Origin: Takakia lepidozioides
Taxonomy: Eukaryota > Streptophyta > Takakiopsida > Takakiales > Takakiaceae
Length of the DNA: 64,000 nucleotides
Direction of reading: 5' to 3'
Assembly (NCBI GenBank): GCA_030704615.1
Contig: CM060732.1
Coordinates: 26,786,001 to 26,850,000 of the forward strand
Below, piece by piece: positions 63,390-64,000 of the stretch. The notes below the pieces were generated by a model, which saw nothing but the letters and a program-made list of their open reading frames with translations, searched no databases and was not told the origin of the DNA. Position 1 is the first letter of the stretch; every line of letters starts with the position of its first letter. Made by a program: the position numbers and the translations under genes.

Positions 63390-63706
63390 TGATAAAGAAG
63401 AAGAATACAAGCACGAGCTCACAAATCTGAAGCATAAACTCATGCATATATAACCTCATCACTCAAATACAAGTCAAGCCAAGTGCACCCCACGCCATGG
63501 GGAATCCACACTATGGCGCCATAGCTAGGCGCGGTGAGGCTCAACTCGAGAAAGATGAGCCTTCCGCGCTTGCCGTGAAGATAACCACTCCAGGGCCTAA
63601 ATCTGCCTTGACCCCTGGATTGACACTTGGGCCAATCCCAAATGTCAATATGTAAAAGCTAGCTATTTCCTAGCTAGTTTCACACTAGTGGTAAAATAAC
63701 TTGACA
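63390..63706 (-). repeat. 5' LTR core of Gypsy element 2
   Basis: 317-bp direct copy of 52656-52971, starting TGTCAAGTTA and ending CTTTATCA on the minus strand. I see about two differences: one transition near the GGCGCCATAG block and one extra T near GAGCCTTCCGCG. The CACTAG-rich block that accompanies the 3' copy is absent here. Confidence 0.9.
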
Positions 63707-63787
63707 CAGTCAAGGGCTCCATCATATACCGTCTATTGCCACCTTTTCATCCTTGAGTCTAGTGAGTGCTATATATTCAGTCCTATC

Positions 63788-64000
63788 ATTTTCTTCATTT
63801 TTATTTTTTCTTTTTTCTTTTTTTTAACAGAACAGGGACGGAGGCCCTGGAAATTTATTAAAGGATGGATGAAGGTACAATGAAGTGGAAAAAATAACCA
63901 CCCTGGGGCCGTGAAGGCTTACTGGGGGTACCACCCCGTGACCGTAATTCCGAGAGACCAAGAGAAGGAAAGAGAAATGTCTGAATGAGAGGCCATGACA
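63788..64000 (-). mobile_element. 3' end of a poly(A)-tailed LINE, running off the window
   Basis: On the minus strand the sequence TTTAATAAATTTCCAGGGCC followed by TCCGTCCCTGTTCTGTT leads into an A-rich tract (63825-63789). An A-rich tail directly after such a segment is typical of plant L1-type LINE 3' ends. The element continues beyond 64000. It differs from the TC-tailed LINE family elsewhere in the window. Confidence 0.5.

Larger units (their letters stand above)
52463..63706 (-). mobile_element. Ty3/Gypsy retrotransposon carrying a DNA methyltransferase and a PHD finger (element 2)
   Basis: Minus-strand element of about 11 kb. Order 5' to 3': LTR core (63706-63390), leader with tandem repeats (63389-60611), gag (60610-59076), protease (about 58560-58230), C5-DNA methyltransferase (about 57790-56850), RT-RNase H (56383-54911), integrase (54977-53652), PHD finger (53553-53413), a G-rich polypurine tract (53163-53152), and the 3' LTR (53149-52656) plus an extra partial LTR. 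The LTR cores differ at only about two positions, so the insertion is recent. Coding frames are interrupted by apparent single-base shifts in gag, around the protease/methyltransferase, at RT/integrase and before the PHD finger. No target-site duplication is visible because the outer flanks are rearranged. Confidence 0.92.

Overview
This is a nuclear fragment from a streptophyte, either a green plant or a charophyte-grade alga. It has intron-rich plant genes with GT-AG introns, an EIN2 ethylene-signalling gene, a plant-type GH1 beta-glucosidase, a GFS9/TT9 (CLEC16A-family) gene and a maspardin-like gene, with Ty3/Gypsy elements, LINE fragments and a tRNA-derived SINE between and inside them. 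The EIN2 gene keeps the NRAMP DPGN motif, and one retroelement carries a DNA methyltransferase. A seed-free lineage (bryophyte, lycophyte, fern or charophyte) is my preference, but I cannot name a species.

Layout. Positions 1-3.6 kb hold no gene I recognise. Positions 3743-10204 (+) hold a 14-exon GH1 beta-glucosidase (545 aa). Positions 12310-15948 (+) hold an 8-exon maspardin/SPG21-like alpha/beta-hydrolase (378 aa). Positions 19270-34839 (+) hold a 20-exon GFS9/TT9 gene (812 aa); its 4.6-kb intron 13 is filled by a head-to-tail array of truncated LINE copies. Positions 35950-44264 (-) hold a 7-exon EIN2 gene (about 1516 aa), convergent with GFS9. I rebuilt all four models by hand from splice sites and reading phase, and none has a broken frame.

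Positions 45.8-64 kb are repeat territory. A decayed Ty3/Gypsy element (45845-51945, minus strand, LTRs about 360 bp) is followed by a SINE and a second, younger Ty3/Gypsy element (about 52.5-63.7 kb, minus strand). The window ends in a poly(A)-type LINE tail.

The most interesting object is the second Gypsy element. Read 5' to 3' on the minus strand it has a long repeat-rich leader, gag with two zinc knuckles, a DSG protease, a C5-cytosine DNA methyltransferase domain (motifs I, IV with PCQ, VI with ENV, VIII, IX and X all visible), RT-RNase H, an integrase with intact DDE, and a C-terminal C4HC3 PHD finger. It therefore combines a DNA-methylation writer and a putative chromatin reader in one retrotransposon. 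Its core LTR copies are nearly identical, so the insertion is young, yet several single-base frame breaks interrupt the coding frames.

The second unusual system is a LINE family whose 3' ends carry a conserved segment around the ORF stop codon followed by a (TC)n tail instead of poly(A). Its 5'-truncated copies begin directly at TC-rich tracts, often the tail of the preceding copy. This suggests TC-microsatellite-directed insertion that builds self-nested arrays in introns.
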